DNA of 32,616 nt from a candidate division NC10 bacterium RIFCSPLOWO2_12_FULL_66_18 (GCA_001771285.1 METI01000155.1:33983-66598), one strand, 5' to 3'; counted from the stretch's first letter, positions 25,520 to 31,954 are shown. Program-made: numbers and translations. The notes: a model not told the origin generated them from the sequence alone.

Positions 25520-25570
25520 CTACTTCTTTTTCTTGGCAGCCTTCTTCGTTGCCTTCTTCTTCGTCGCCAC
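25520..25570 (-). CDS. Lysine-rich micro-ORF B (16 aa)
   Basis: A GTG-started ORF of 16 codons encoding MATKKKATKKAAKKKK: nine Lys in 16 residues, the rest Ala and Thr, ending in TAG. Directly upstream lies AAAGGAGGTGATC, an exact 13-base complement of the usual 3' tail of 16S rRNA, with AGGAGG 8 bases from the GTG. An in-frame TAA nine codons upstream shows that it is not the tail of a longer gene. A near-copy (micro-ORF A) lies 76 bases upstream with the same signal and spacing. The peptide looks like histone H1/Hc1-type Lys/Ala repeats and might bind nucleic acid, but no family was recognised. Translation and function are inferred from the start-site architecture and duplication only. Confidence 0.6.
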   Translation of the reverse strand: MATKKKATKKAAKKKK

Positions 25571-25573
25571 GCA

Positions 25574-25586
25574 GATCACCTCCTTT
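25574..25586 (-). promoter_or_regulatory. Extended Shine-Dalgarno of micro-ORF B
   Basis: AAAGGAGGTGATC on the minus strand, a 13-base match to the 16S rRNA tail, with the same 8-base spacing to GTG as in micro-ORF A. Read on the plus strand it equals the 16S 3' end itself, but no rRNA sequence flanks it. Confidence 0.7.
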
Positions 25587-25606
25587 TGCAATTACAGTTG
25601 CGGAAA

Positions 25607-25632
25607 CGGTCTGAGTCTGCCAACTCAGACGG
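25607..25632. repeat. Inverted repeat between the two micro-ORFs
   Basis: GTCTGAGT and ACTCAGAC form a perfect 8-base stem around a 6-base loop, extendable by further C/G pairs with one mismatch. It lies in the 76-base gap between micro-ORF A and micro-ORF B, just after a run of three in-frame TAG stops that ends ORF A. It could be a processing site or a hairpin that keeps the two ribosome-binding sites apart. Confidence 0.55.
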
Positions 25633-25646
25633 GGTCGGTACTACTA

Positions 25647-25691
25647 CTACTTCTTCTTCTTGGCCTTCTTCGCCTTCTTCTTGGCCGCCAC
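25647..25691 (-). CDS. Lysine-rich micro-ORF A (14 aa)
   Basis: A GTG-started ORF of 14 codons encoding MAAKKKAKKAKKKK (nine Lys, rest Ala), ended by TAG and then two more in-frame TAG codons. The Shine-Dalgarno AAAGGAGGTGAT (12-base match to the 16S tail) sits with AGGAGG 8 bases before the GTG, exactly as in micro-ORF B. An ATG at 25697 is in frame but lies inside the Shine-Dalgarno and is not kept in copy B, so GTG is preferred. An in-frame TGA lies six codons before the GTG. The gene follows the HEPN-like gene by about 125 bases in the same direction and may share its transcript. Function unknown. Confidence 0.6.
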   Translation of the reverse strand: MAAKKKAKKAKKKK

Positions 25692-25695
25692 TTGC

Positions 25696-25707
25696 ATCAC
25701 CTCCTTT
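25696..25707 (-). promoter_or_regulatory. Extended Shine-Dalgarno of micro-ORF A
   Basis: AAAGGAGGTGAT on the minus strand pairs over 12 bases with the conserved 16S rRNA tail. Spacing from AGGAGG to the GTG start is 8 bases. Much stronger than other ribosome sites seen in the window, which pair over 4-8 bases. Confidence 0.7.
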
Positions 25708-25831
25708 CACGGTTGCGCTCCGAGCCTTCTCATTGAGGTGGGGATGCGTCCGATCTCTCCTCGGCAGCCCCTGTGGGCGCCTTCTCCTCCGCCTTTGCTC
25801 ACCCCACCCTGCACACTACCCCGAGAAACGG

Positions 25832-26281
25832 CTACAGAAGTGTCAACTGGGGATTCTTCGTTCGTGTGAACTCCACGGTCCGCTCGATGAACTTCTGGGC
25901 GTCCTTGATGGCCCCTTCCACCTCGTATCGGGAGATGGGTTGCCCCGGTTCCTCCAGGATCGCCTGGGAGCGTCGCCGCATCCGATCGAAGGCATTCACC
26001 AGGGATCGCATGTCGTCGCCCAGGATAGCTCCCGCCAGCAACACGACCGTGCGTGACTGATCTCGACCGCGCGGGCGCAGCCCCTCCGCCGTAATCATCG
26101 CTCGAGCCGCCCGCAGCATCCCCTGATACGCGATCGCATATGCCCACTCCCGGTCAATGCTGGCATTGGCCCGGGCCGTCACCAAGTCCTTGAGCGCCCT
26201 GGCGATGAGCGCACTGACCACCTGGAAGTTCGGCTTGATGTCCTCGATGAGCCCTTTCTCCCGCAGGTCCTCATACGGCAT
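25832..26281 (-). CDS. HEPN-like protein partnered with a winged-helix nucleotidyltransferase-fold gene
   Basis: An all-helical 149-residue protein. The pattern AYAIAYQGMLRAARAMITAEG (47-67, in two halves), DQSRTVVLLAGAILGDD and LVNAFDRMRRRSQAI resembles HEPN-type proteins encoded next to minimal nucleotidyltransferases. In active HEPN RNases an R-x(4-6)-H motif cuts RNA; here the expected site reads RMRRRSQ (100-106) with no histidine, so RNase activity is doubtful. The start at 26281 overlaps the upstream gene by 11 bases, which implies coupling, as in MNT-HEPN toxin-antitoxin pairs. Family assignment is by pattern and context, not search; a purely structural or ribosome-binding role cannot be excluded. 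Confidence 0.6.
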   Translation of the reverse strand: MPYEDLREKGLIEDIKPNFQVVSALIARALKDLVTARANASIDREWAYAIAYQGMLRAARAMITAEGLRPRGRDQSRTVVLLAGAILGDDMRSLVNAFDRMRRRSQAILEEPGQPISRYEVEGAIKDAQKFIERTVEFTRTKNPQLTLL

Positions 26282-26840
26282 CGTCGCGCCCGATGAGCAG
26301 GACGTTCCTGCCGCCGAGGACCTCGGTTAGGAAGGGATCCGCCTCCGCCCGTCGTCGCTGAAATTCTCCCTCGTCGAAGACCGTATAGCTGATCTCGCGG
26401 CCCAGATGATCCTCCAGGTGCGTGATCGCCTCGTTCAGCTCCGCGAGATCCACGCCGCCCACAATCAACAGGAAGATGGCCCCCACTCCTTCGCCCGGGG
26501 GATGGGAATTCATGGAGTACAGCCAGGCCTGCCGCACGCCGGTGATCGGCGCCAGAGCCTCGTAGACCGCCGCCTGCACTCCGACGGTCTTCGTCACGAT
26601 GCTCTTGATCTCCGAGTAGATGGCGGCCGTCTTGTTCACGCTGTAATAGCGCAGATTGCCGACCTTGTCGCTGAGCAGCAAGCCAGCCTTCTCGAGATTG
26701 TCCAGTTCCCGCTTGATGCCGGAGATGTCGCGGCGTAACTCTCGAGCGATTTGTCGAACGTAGTAACGATTGTCGGGATGGGTGAAGAAGAGGCGCAGGA
26801 GGTCTACGCGTGTTTGAGAGGAAAAGAGCTTTGTCAGCAT
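26271..26840 (-). CDS. Winged-helix regulator fused to a degenerate nucleotidyltransferase domain
   Basis: A 189-residue two-domain protein. Residues 1-85 form an ArsR-like winged helix: LFSSQTRVDLLRLFFTHPDN, YYVRQIARELRRDISGIKREL, LEKAGLLLSDKVGNLRYYSVN. Residues 100-189 match the minimal nucleotidyltransferase fold (RQAWLYS, then LLIVGGVDLAELNEAI). The catalytic GSxxxG...SDxD motif expected at 108-126 is replaced by SMNSHPPGEGVGAIFLL, so metal-binding acidic residues are missing and the domain should be inactive. Such wHTH-MNT proteins are usually the antitoxin and autorepressor of a HEPN partner. The promoter and a 6-base inverted repeat over its -10 lie immediately upstream, supporting autoregulation. 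Confidence 0.78.
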   Translation of the reverse strand: MLTKLFSSQTRVDLLRLFFTHPDNRYYVRQIARELRRDISGIKRELDNLEKAGLLLSDKVGNLRYYSVNKTAAIYSEIKSIVTKTVGVQAAVYEALAPITGVRQAWLYSMNSHPPGEGVGAIFLLIVGGVDLAELNEAITHLEDHLGREISYTVFDEGEFQRRRAEADPFLTEVLGGRNVLLIGRDDAV

Positions 26841-26853
26841 TCGCGTCCACCAT

Positions 26854-26874
26854 TCGTTGAGCTATATACAACGA
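26854..26874. promoter_or_regulatory. Operator candidate: inverted repeat over the -10 of the winged-helix gene
   Basis: Perfect 6-base inverted repeat TCGTTG-N9-CAACGA that spans the whole -10 hexamer (26863-26868). A dimeric winged-helix protein bound here would block RNA polymerase. The site is 14 bases from the start codon of the winged-helix gene, a usual place for autorepression. Confidence 0.55.
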
Positions 26875-26892
26875 CCGTTCTGCCCTTGTCAA
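26863..26892 (-). promoter_or_regulatory. Sigma70 promoter of the winged-helix/HEPN pair
   Basis: On the minus strand -35 TTGACA (26887-26892, perfect), 18-base spacer, -10 TATATA (26863-26868). An A/T stretch with eight consecutive T lies just upstream of the -35 and may serve as an UP element. The predicted 5' leader is about 16 bases. Confidence 0.75.
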
Positions 26893-26911
26893 CACTTTTC
26901 TCAAAAAAAAT

Positions 26912-28105
26912 TCACAATCGCGCATCCATCTCTCCTGTCACGGGAGACATCGCTCCTTCACTCTCCACACGCGGATGCGGCGACCGGAGTCGCAGCGCCA
27001 GGAGGCCCGCCAAGCCAGGCAACAGCACAAGGATCCACAGGCTCGTGTGCAAACCGAGCAGATCGGCCATGAGACCCGACATGGCCACGCCCAATCCGCC
27101 GGCGCCGAATGCCAACCCCAACGTCAGCCCTGACGCCAGGCCGAGCTGCTGCGGGAGCAATTCCTGGGCAAAAACAACGGTGACGGAGAAGGATGCCAGG
27201 AGGCTCATTCCCGCCAGCGCCAGGAATAGCCAGCGCGGCGAACCCACCAGCACGAGCGCAGGGGCCATGAGAAACGGGAAGGCCAGGAGCGAAATCGCGA
27301 TCACCTGCTGCCTCCCGACGCGATCAGAGAGATGACCGCCCAGCAACCCCCCAAGCGCCCCAAAGAACAGAAAGATGAATAACGCGCGCCCTGTCCACAT
27401 GAAGGCGACGCCCTGGTCGAGGAGGAAGAGCGGAAGGAAGATGATCAGTCCGGAGTAGCCCCAGGACCGGAGGGAGATGAGGACGCACAGAGCGGAGAGT
27501 TTTACCCAGGGGATCGGGGACGTTCCCTGGGCGTGGCCTCGCTCGGGGTCTCTGGTTGGGACCTCGATTTCGCGGCGATACCAATGAATCGCGGCGGCCA
27601 TGAGGCAACCGGGGATCATCAGGAGCGCGGTTCCCTTCAGGTTGAATCCCGCCAGCATCCAGGTGGCCAGGATCGGCCCCAGCGCGAAGCCCAAATTCCC
27701 GCCAGCGGCGAAGAAGGACATCCCCAGTCCCCGCTGAATCCCCGAGGCGTGCGCGGCGGCCATGGATGCCACCGGATGGAACGCGGCGGTGCCGACACCC
27801 GTCAGGGCCAGGACCAACACCAGGACCCAGTAGCTCGGCACCAGCCCCAGCATCCCCATGAGAACGGCCGTCCACACGATGCCGGCCGGCAGGAACCATT
27901 GCGTCTGCCAACGATCAGAGATCCACCCGAAGATCGGCTGGATCATGGATGACGAGATCAGCAGCACGGCCGCCGCCAACCCGATCTGCGAATAGGTCAG
28001 GCCGAATCGATGCTGAAGGAGCGGCAAAACGACCGGCAGGATGTTCTGACACGAATCCACGACGGCGTGGCTCAGCAGGATAAGTGCGATCGGCCGCCGG
28101 CGCAC
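26912..28105 (-). CDS. MFS transporter, fosmidomycin-resistance (Fsr)-like
   Basis: A 397-residue, 12-helix major facilitator protein. The N-terminal SHAVVDSCQNILPVVLPLL, GWISDRWQ after helix 2 (motif A position) and TGVGTAAFHPVASMAAAH are marks of the Fsr/FsmA-like subgroup; the second half repeats with GGHLSDRVGRQQ. Members export fosmidomycin, other drugs or unknown metabolites by proton antiport; the natural substrate is unknown. The start is GTG at 28105 with GGGGTGGTGA upstream. It begins 3 bases after the stop of the decayed DUF554 gene, so it may have been in an operon with it. A run of eight T directly follows its stop. Confidence 0.85.
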   Translation of the reverse strand: MRRRPIALILLSHAVVDSCQNILPVVLPLLQHRFGLTYSQIGLAAAVLLISSSMIQPIFGWISDRWQTQWFLPAGIVWTAVLMGMLGLVPSYWVLVLVLALTGVGTAAFHPVASMAAAHASGIQRGLGMSFFAAGGNLGFALGPILATWMLAGFNLKGTALLMIPGCLMAAAIHWYRREIEVPTRDPERGHAQGTSPIPWVKLSALCVLISLRSWGYSGLIIFLPLFLLDQGVAFMWTGRALFIFLFFGALGGLLGGHLSDRVGRQQVIAISLLAFPFLMAPALVLVGSPRWLFLALAGMSLLASFSVTVVFAQELLPQQLGLASGLTLGLAFGAGGLGVAMSGLMADLLGLHTSLWILVLLPGLAGLLALRLRSPHPRVESEGAMSPVTGEMDARL

Positions 28106-28108
28106 GGA

Positions 28109-28542
28109 TCACCACCCCAGGGACAGGCGCGCCCCCGTCAGCAGGACCACCACGACCAAGGCGGGCAGCAGGTTGGCGACGCGGATGCGCTTCACCTCGA
28201 GGAGCATCAATCCGATGGCCAGGATCAAGAGGCCCCCGGTGGCGTCAGCTCACTCAGGATCTCGGCGCGCAACAGGAACGCGAGCTGCGCCCCCAGGAGC
28301 GTGAGCGCTCCCTGGAGCACCAGCACCGTGACCGCGGCGAAGCTCACGCCGATCCCCAGACTGGAGGCAAAGGCGACGGAGGCGGCCCCATCCAGCATGG
28401 ATTTCGTGTAGATGATCTCCGGGTTGCCGCTCATGCCTTCCTGGATGATCCGCTGCAGGCGCTCCGGCAGCCGCTTCCCCACCGCCAGGCCAATCCCGCT
28501 TCCGAGGAGGACGGCCGCCACATTCACGAGGGTCCCGCGCAC
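28109..28542 (-). pseudogene. DUF554 membrane protein gene with an internal deletion and a frameshift
   Basis: DUF554 proteins are about 230-residue membrane proteins. Here GTG at 28542 starts the expected GTLVNVAAVLLGSGIGL...RLPERLQ, but it jumps directly to IIQEGMSGNPEIIYTKSMLDG, which in relatives lies some 100 residues later: an in-frame loss of about 300 bases. Further on, after AEILSELT, the frame breaks with one base missing near 28240; the +1 frame resumes the family C-terminus (GGLLILAIGL, then RIRVANLLPALV) and ends at the TGA at 28109-28111. Only about 144 codons remain. The two lesions together make an inactive gene likely; a sequencing error could explain the frameshift but not the deletion. 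Confidence 0.8.
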
Positions 28543-28587
28543 GCCCGCACCCGCGACTCAGCGTTCGACCGGTTTCGACGGCGAAGA

Positions 28588-28614
28588 TTGCAGGGTCGGA
28601 CACGTTCCCTGCAA
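28588..28614. repeat. Perfect 8-base inverted repeat TTGCAGGG-N11-CCCTGCAA
   Basis: Lies between the decayed DUF554 gene and the ferredoxin terminator; its edge overlaps the terminator's T tract. It could be an operator for the DUF554/MFS unit or a third hairpin of the ferredoxin 3' end. Confidence 0.45.
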
Positions 28615-28655
28615 AAGACAACGGGGCCAAGGATGCCCCAGCATCCTGGCCCCGT
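28611..28655 (-). terminator. Intrinsic terminator of the ferredoxin gene (distal)
   Basis: Long stem ACGGGGCCA(A)GGATGC / GCATCCTGGCCCCGT with one bulged base and a 4-base loop (28621-28655), followed on the minus strand by GTTGTCTTTT. Strong by stem length; the T tract is interrupted but adequate. Confidence 0.75.
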
Positions 28656-28656
28656 C

Positions 28657-28683
28657 AAGGTGAAACCCCGCCGGAGGCGGGGT
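28657..28683 (-). terminator. Proximal hairpin after the ferredoxin stop
   Basis: Perfect 8-base stem ACCCCGCC / GGCGGGGT with a 3-base loop (28665-28683), starting at the stop codon of the ferredoxin gene and followed on the minus strand by TTCACCTT. It stands in tandem with the longer terminator just beyond. Confidence 0.6.
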
Positions 28684-28949
28684 CAGTTCAGCACCGGCTC
28701 CTTGTCCGGGTGCAGGCGCTTGAACTTGCCCAGGAGCGCGCCCCGGTCTTCCGTGATCTCCGGATGCGGCACGATACAGGCCACCGGGCACACGGCGATG
28801 CACTGGGATTCAGTGAAGTGCCCGACGCACTCGGTGCACAGGTCAGCGTTGATCACGTAGATCGAGTCTCCCTCGCTGATGGCCTGATTCGGGCACTCCG
28901 GCTCACAGGCGCCGCAACTGGTGCACTCCTCGGTGATGAATAGGGCCAT
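28683..28949 (-). CDS. 2[4Fe-4S] ferredoxin (YfhL / Allochromatium type)
   Basis: An 88-residue cytoplasmic electron carrier. Cluster 1 ligands are C9, C12, C15 and C19 in CTSCGACEPECP; cluster 2 uses C38, C41, C50 and C54, with a CxxC-x8-CxxxC spacing in CTECVGHFTESQC then AVCPV. The longer loop between ligands of the second cluster and the C-terminal helical extension (LLGKFKRLHPDKEP) define the Allochromatium/YfhL type of very low potential. ATG at 28949 follows GGGGAGG. It is a monocistronic unit by appearance: a promoter with palindrome upstream, two terminators downstream. Its redox partner is not shown by context. Confidence 0.93.
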   Translation of the reverse strand: MALFITEECTSCGACEPECPNQAISEGDSIYVINADLCTECVGHFTESQCIAVCPVACIVPHPEITEDRGALLGKFKRLHPDKEPVLN

Positions 28950-28966
28950 GAAATGTCCTCCCCTGT

Positions 28967-28984
28967 CGCGCGGCATGCCGCGCG
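28967..28984. promoter_or_regulatory. Perfect 18-base palindrome in the ferredoxin leader
   Basis: CGCGCGGCATGCCGCGCG reads the same on both strands with no loop. It lies between the predicted transcription start and the ribosome-binding site of the ferredoxin gene, where a repressor or an mRNA hairpin could limit expression. Confidence 0.5.
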
Positions 28985-29017
28985 GTGTTGTTGGAGTATT
29001 CGGAACTGCGTCATCAA

Positions 29018-29046
29018 AATATAGGCAACCCGCCGCATGACGGAAA
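29018..29046 (-). promoter_or_regulatory. Candidate promoter of the ferredoxin gene
   Basis: On the minus strand -10 TATATT (29018-29023, five of six consensus bases) with a weak -35 TTTCCG (29041-29046) at 17 bases. A T-rich run lies upstream of the -35. The leader would be about 60 bases and would contain the 18-base palindrome. Confidence 0.4.
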
Positions 29047-29235
29047 GAAAAAAACTCCGGATCAGCGCAGAAGGTCGCAAAGGCCTGCACTTGCGGACAA
29101 TGGCTGAAACCGATTCGTCGGATCCTGCTCGTCCCAATCCTCCCCAGTCTTCGCGCGGAGCCATCACCGCGCACTGTCCACGGGAATCCACTTGGAAGAG
29201 GCAGCGACGTCGAACTCGCACACTGCGCCGGTGCG

Positions 29236-30441
29236 TCAGGCGAGCAGCTTGAGGACGAAGCCGGCGAAAGCGCCTCCCAGGACAAGCCACGCGGAATTCA
29301 GGCGCAGCCAGAACACCAGGACGGCCGCCACCAGCCCCAGACCGACCGTGACGCCGTCCACCAGCGCCGCACGTCCCAGCTGCCAGGTGACCGTGGCCAT
29401 CAACCCGAGCGACGCGACGTTCACCCCGTCCAGGAAGCCGGCCGCCCACGAGGAACGCCGCAGGCGCGGGATGAGCGGATTGCTGGCCGCCACAAATACA
29501 AAGGATGGAAAGAAGATGCCCCAGGTAGCCAGCAGCGCGCCCGGAACCCCTGCCACGACGTATCCGATGAACGTCGCGGTGGTGAACACCGGGCCCGGGG
29601 TGAACTGGCCCACGGCGATGGCGTCCATGAGTTGCTGGTCGGTCAGCCATCCCCAGCGCTGCACGAGATCCGCCCGAAGGAACGCCAGCAGCACGTACCC
29701 ACTCCCGAACAGGATCGAGCCCACCTTGAGGAAGAACGCGGTCAGGCCGAGGAGGCTGACGGGAGCGCCCGCTACGGTGCTTGCCATCGCGGCGGCACCC
29801 GGCGACGTCGCGAGCATTACTGGTCCCGCCAGCGCGACGGCACCCGTCGGCCGAGCCCACGGCCCCCGAAGGTTCGCCAGCGCCATGACCACGATCCCGC
29901 TGGCGAACAGGAGCAGAACCTCGTTGACCCCCAGGAAGGAAAGCCCGACGACCGCGACGCCGACCGCCCCGGTGAGCGGCCCCTTGACCGCCTTGGTCGT
30001 GAAGCCCCACAGGGCCTGGATCACGATGGCGATGATGACCGGCTTCACCCCGTACAGCAGCCAGATCGCCTCGGGGAGCGAGCCGTACCGGACATACGCC
30101 CACGCCAGGGAAAGGACGATCACCACCGCCGGAAGGATGAAGCAGGTCCCGGCCACGACCAGCCCGCGCCACCCCGCCCGGGTGAGACCGATGTGGATCG
30201 CCATCTCCGTCGAGTTGGGGCCCGGGATCAGGTTGGTCGCCCCCAGAAGATCCAGGAACTGTTCCCGTGTCAGCCAGCCGCGCTTGCGGACGACCTCGTC
30301 GTCCATCATGGCGATGTGCGCGGCCGGCCCCCCGAAGCCGATCGTCCCCAGCTTGAGGAAGAGCCGGGCCAGCTCCGCCAGCCGGTGCGCTCCGGTGTCC
30401 ACCGGGGCCGGCTGTTCTGCTCCTGCGGTCCCTCCAGTCAT
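29236..30441 (-). CDS. chrA: Chromate transporter, long-chain CHR family (ChrA)
   Basis: A 401-residue membrane protein with two homologous CHR halves. The first has FLKLGTIGFGGPAAHIAMM and LGATNLIPGPNSTEMAIHIG; the second has FLKVGSILFGSGYVLLAFL and VGQFTPGPVFTTATFIGY. ChrA exports chromate by antiport; some members may handle sulfate or other oxyanions, so resistance is not assured. The ATG at 30441 with GGAGG eight bases upstream is preferred over GTG at 30447. No chrB regulator is adjacent. A promoter match (30552-30581) lies upstream, with a leader of about 105 bases. Confidence 0.93.
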   Translation of the reverse strand: MTGGTAGAEQPAPVDTGAHRLAELARLFLKLGTIGFGGPAAHIAMMDDEVVRKRGWLTREQFLDLLGATNLIPGPNSTEMAIHIGLTRAGWRGLVVAGTCFILPAVVIVLSLAWAYVRYGSLPEAIWLLYGVKPVIIAIVIQALWGFTTKAVKGPLTGAVGVAVVGLSFLGVNEVLLLFASGIVVMALANLRGPWARPTGAVALAGPVMLATSPGAAAMASTVAGAPVSLLGLTAFFLKVGSILFGSGYVLLAFLRADLVQRWGWLTDQQLMDAIAVGQFTPGPVFTTATFIGYVVAGVPGALLATWGIFFPSFVFVAASNPLIPRLRRSSWAAGFLDGVNVASLGLMATVTWQLGRAALVDGVTVGLGLVAAVLVFWLRLNSAWLVLGGAFAGFVLKLLA

Positions 30442-30551
30442 CAACACTGCCTCCGGGTCCCGGGACGCCTCCCCGCTCCATTCCGCCGACGCACCAAGGA
30501 CATCTCCTTCAAGGACTCCCGGGACTGCTCGCTATCTGAGAACGGACGGGC

Positions 30552-30581
30552 ATCGTAAGCCTTGTGCCGCGAATTCGTCAA
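30552..30581 (-). promoter_or_regulatory. Candidate sigma70 promoter of chrA
   Basis: On the minus strand -35 TTGACG (30576-30581), 18-base spacer, -10 TACGAT (30552-30557). The -35 overlaps the TGA stop of the upstream membrane-protein gene. Confidence 0.45.
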
Positions 30582-31921
30582 GCCGCCATCTCTGTTGCAG
30601 CGGGACGCCGAAGATGCCCATAGACCCGCAGCATGTTCGCCTCGAAGAGGAGGACGCCTCCCTCGAAGAGGAGCAGGCCGGCCCGCAGGCCGGCGACGGA
30701 CTGCAGCAGGAATGCAGTGGCAGCCAAGATGATGCCCGGGATCAGGAGGAAGAAACTCCAGGCCTGCCACCGCTCCGAGTAAAGCTCGCTTACCTTCGGC
30801 ACGGGCTCGTCGTGGACGATGGGCGAGTAGCGGTGCAGCCACACCAGTAGCGGGATGACTCGATAGCTCATCCCGATGATCATGAGGGTGATCCAGCCGA
30901 CCAGTCCAAGGAAGGCGTAGGCAATCGCAACCCGCGACGCCAGCGCATCATCCCCCAGGAGACCCGAGGCCAGCGCCAGCCCGAAGAGGATCGCCAGCGC
31001 CAAGCACCCGAAGGCGGCCAGGACGTGCCGGGTGGACCAGTCCAGCCGCGGGACCTTCCCCTGTCGCCACGGCCGGGCAAGCCGACAAAAGGCAGAGGCA
31101 AATCCGAGGACCACCACCAGGCCGAACGGGAACACCCACCGGCTCCGGGTCACCAGCCCAACGAAGAGACCGACGATCCCGGCATTGAGAAGCCAGAGGC
31201 GTCTTCGGCTCCGCCGCTCCTCCTCGATGGTCGAGGCGGTGAGGAGCGGGATCATCTTGTGGCCCACCCCCAGGATCATCAGGCTCACCCACCCGAGCGC
31301 GGCGAGATGGGCGTGACCCTTGATCGTGGCGAGCACCTGGCCGCCCAGGAAGCCCAACACCTTGTCGAGGGCCATGAGGTTGCCGAGCATCACGGTGGCA
31401 GCGAGATACGTGAGGGCCGCCATCAGATACGGCACGGCGACGTCCTTCCGCGGGATCCGGCGCAACGTGAGCGAGACGTTCACAAGAAACAGAATCGTGG
31501 CGGCCAGGACCAGGATCCCCCCGGCGGCCAGGCCGCGGTACTGCCCGGTCCAGAAGTGGACGACCATCACTGAAATGCCGACCGCCAGGAGCGGAAACTG
31601 CCAGCGCCCCAGCCGCTCGCTGTACAGCGGGGCAGAGAAGATGAGCGGCGCCACCAGGAAGCTGGCCCCCATGATGGTGGTGGTGATCCATCCCAGGGTG
31701 ATGAGGTGGGTGATGGCCAGCAGGTGCCCCTGGTAGTAGAAGTCCACCAGGTCCTCCGCGCGGAGCACCGCCAGGGCGATCGCCAGGAGCAGGCTGACCT
31801 GTCCCGTGATCAGATACCGAAGCGGCAACCACAGGCTGGGTCCGGTGAAGGGATTCTCGGGCCGGACGCGCACTGGTCCGACGGGCCTCTCGTTGGCCAC
31901 AATTTCGGGATCTCGGGTCAT
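30578..31921 (-). CDS. Haem-copper oxidase subunit I-like 12-helix membrane protein (CcoN/NnrS-like)
   Basis: A 447-residue protein with about 12 hydrophobic helices. Histidines recur at helix ends as in the haem-copper oxidase/NorB/NnrS superfamily: YYQGHLLAITHLITLGW, TIKGHAHLAALGWVSLM, ILGVGHKMIPLL and DWSTRHVLAAFG. It lacks an obvious full set of ligands for the copper site as far as I can align by eye, so it may bind haem without being an oxidase. NnrS-like proteins protect against nitrosative stress in denitrifiers. The ATG at 31921 has GGAGGAGG upstream; the open frame continues to 32128 but without similarity. An FNR/DNR-like box lies about 85 bases upstream, matching a redox or NO role. 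Confidence 0.7.
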   Translation of the reverse strand: MTRDPEIVANERPVGPVRVRPENPFTGPSLWLPLRYLITGQVSLLLAIALAVLRAEDLVDFYYQGHLLAITHLITLGWITTTIMGASFLVAPLIFSAPLYSERLGRWQFPLLAVGISVMVVHFWTGQYRGLAAGGILVLAATILFLVNVSLTLRRIPRKDVAVPYLMAALTYLAATVMLGNLMALDKVLGFLGGQVLATIKGHAHLAALGWVSLMILGVGHKMIPLLTASTIEEERRSRRRLWLLNAGIVGLFVGLVTRSRWVFPFGLVVVLGFASAFCRLARPWRQGKVPRLDWSTRHVLAAFGCLALAILFGLALASGLLGDDALASRVAIAYAFLGLVGWITLMIIGMSYRVIPLLVWLHRYSPIVHDEPVPKVSELYSERWQAWSFFLLIPGIILAATAFLLQSVAGLRAGLLLFEGGVLLFEANMLRVYGHLRRPAATEMAA

Positions 31922-31954
31922 GGCGAATCCTCCTCCCGCATCTGCCCCACCATA

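Noticed and set aside
25574..25586. GATCACCTCCTTT on the plus strand taken as the 3' end of a 16S rRNA gene
   Set aside because: No 16S sequence precedes it on the plus strand; it is the complement of a Shine-Dalgarno sequence in front of a minus-strand micro-ORF.
25707..26147. Alternative minus-strand frame of 146 codons overlapping the HEPN-like gene
   Set aside because: Gly/Arg-rich shadow translation with no motif. The HEPN-like frame overlaps its upstream partner in the usual way and has a consistent helical pattern.
26905..26913. T8 run after the MFS stop taken as an intrinsic terminator
   Set aside because: The only hairpin nearby (TCTCC/GGAGA, 5 bases) is some 20 bases away from the run; the run fits better as an UP element of the next promoter.
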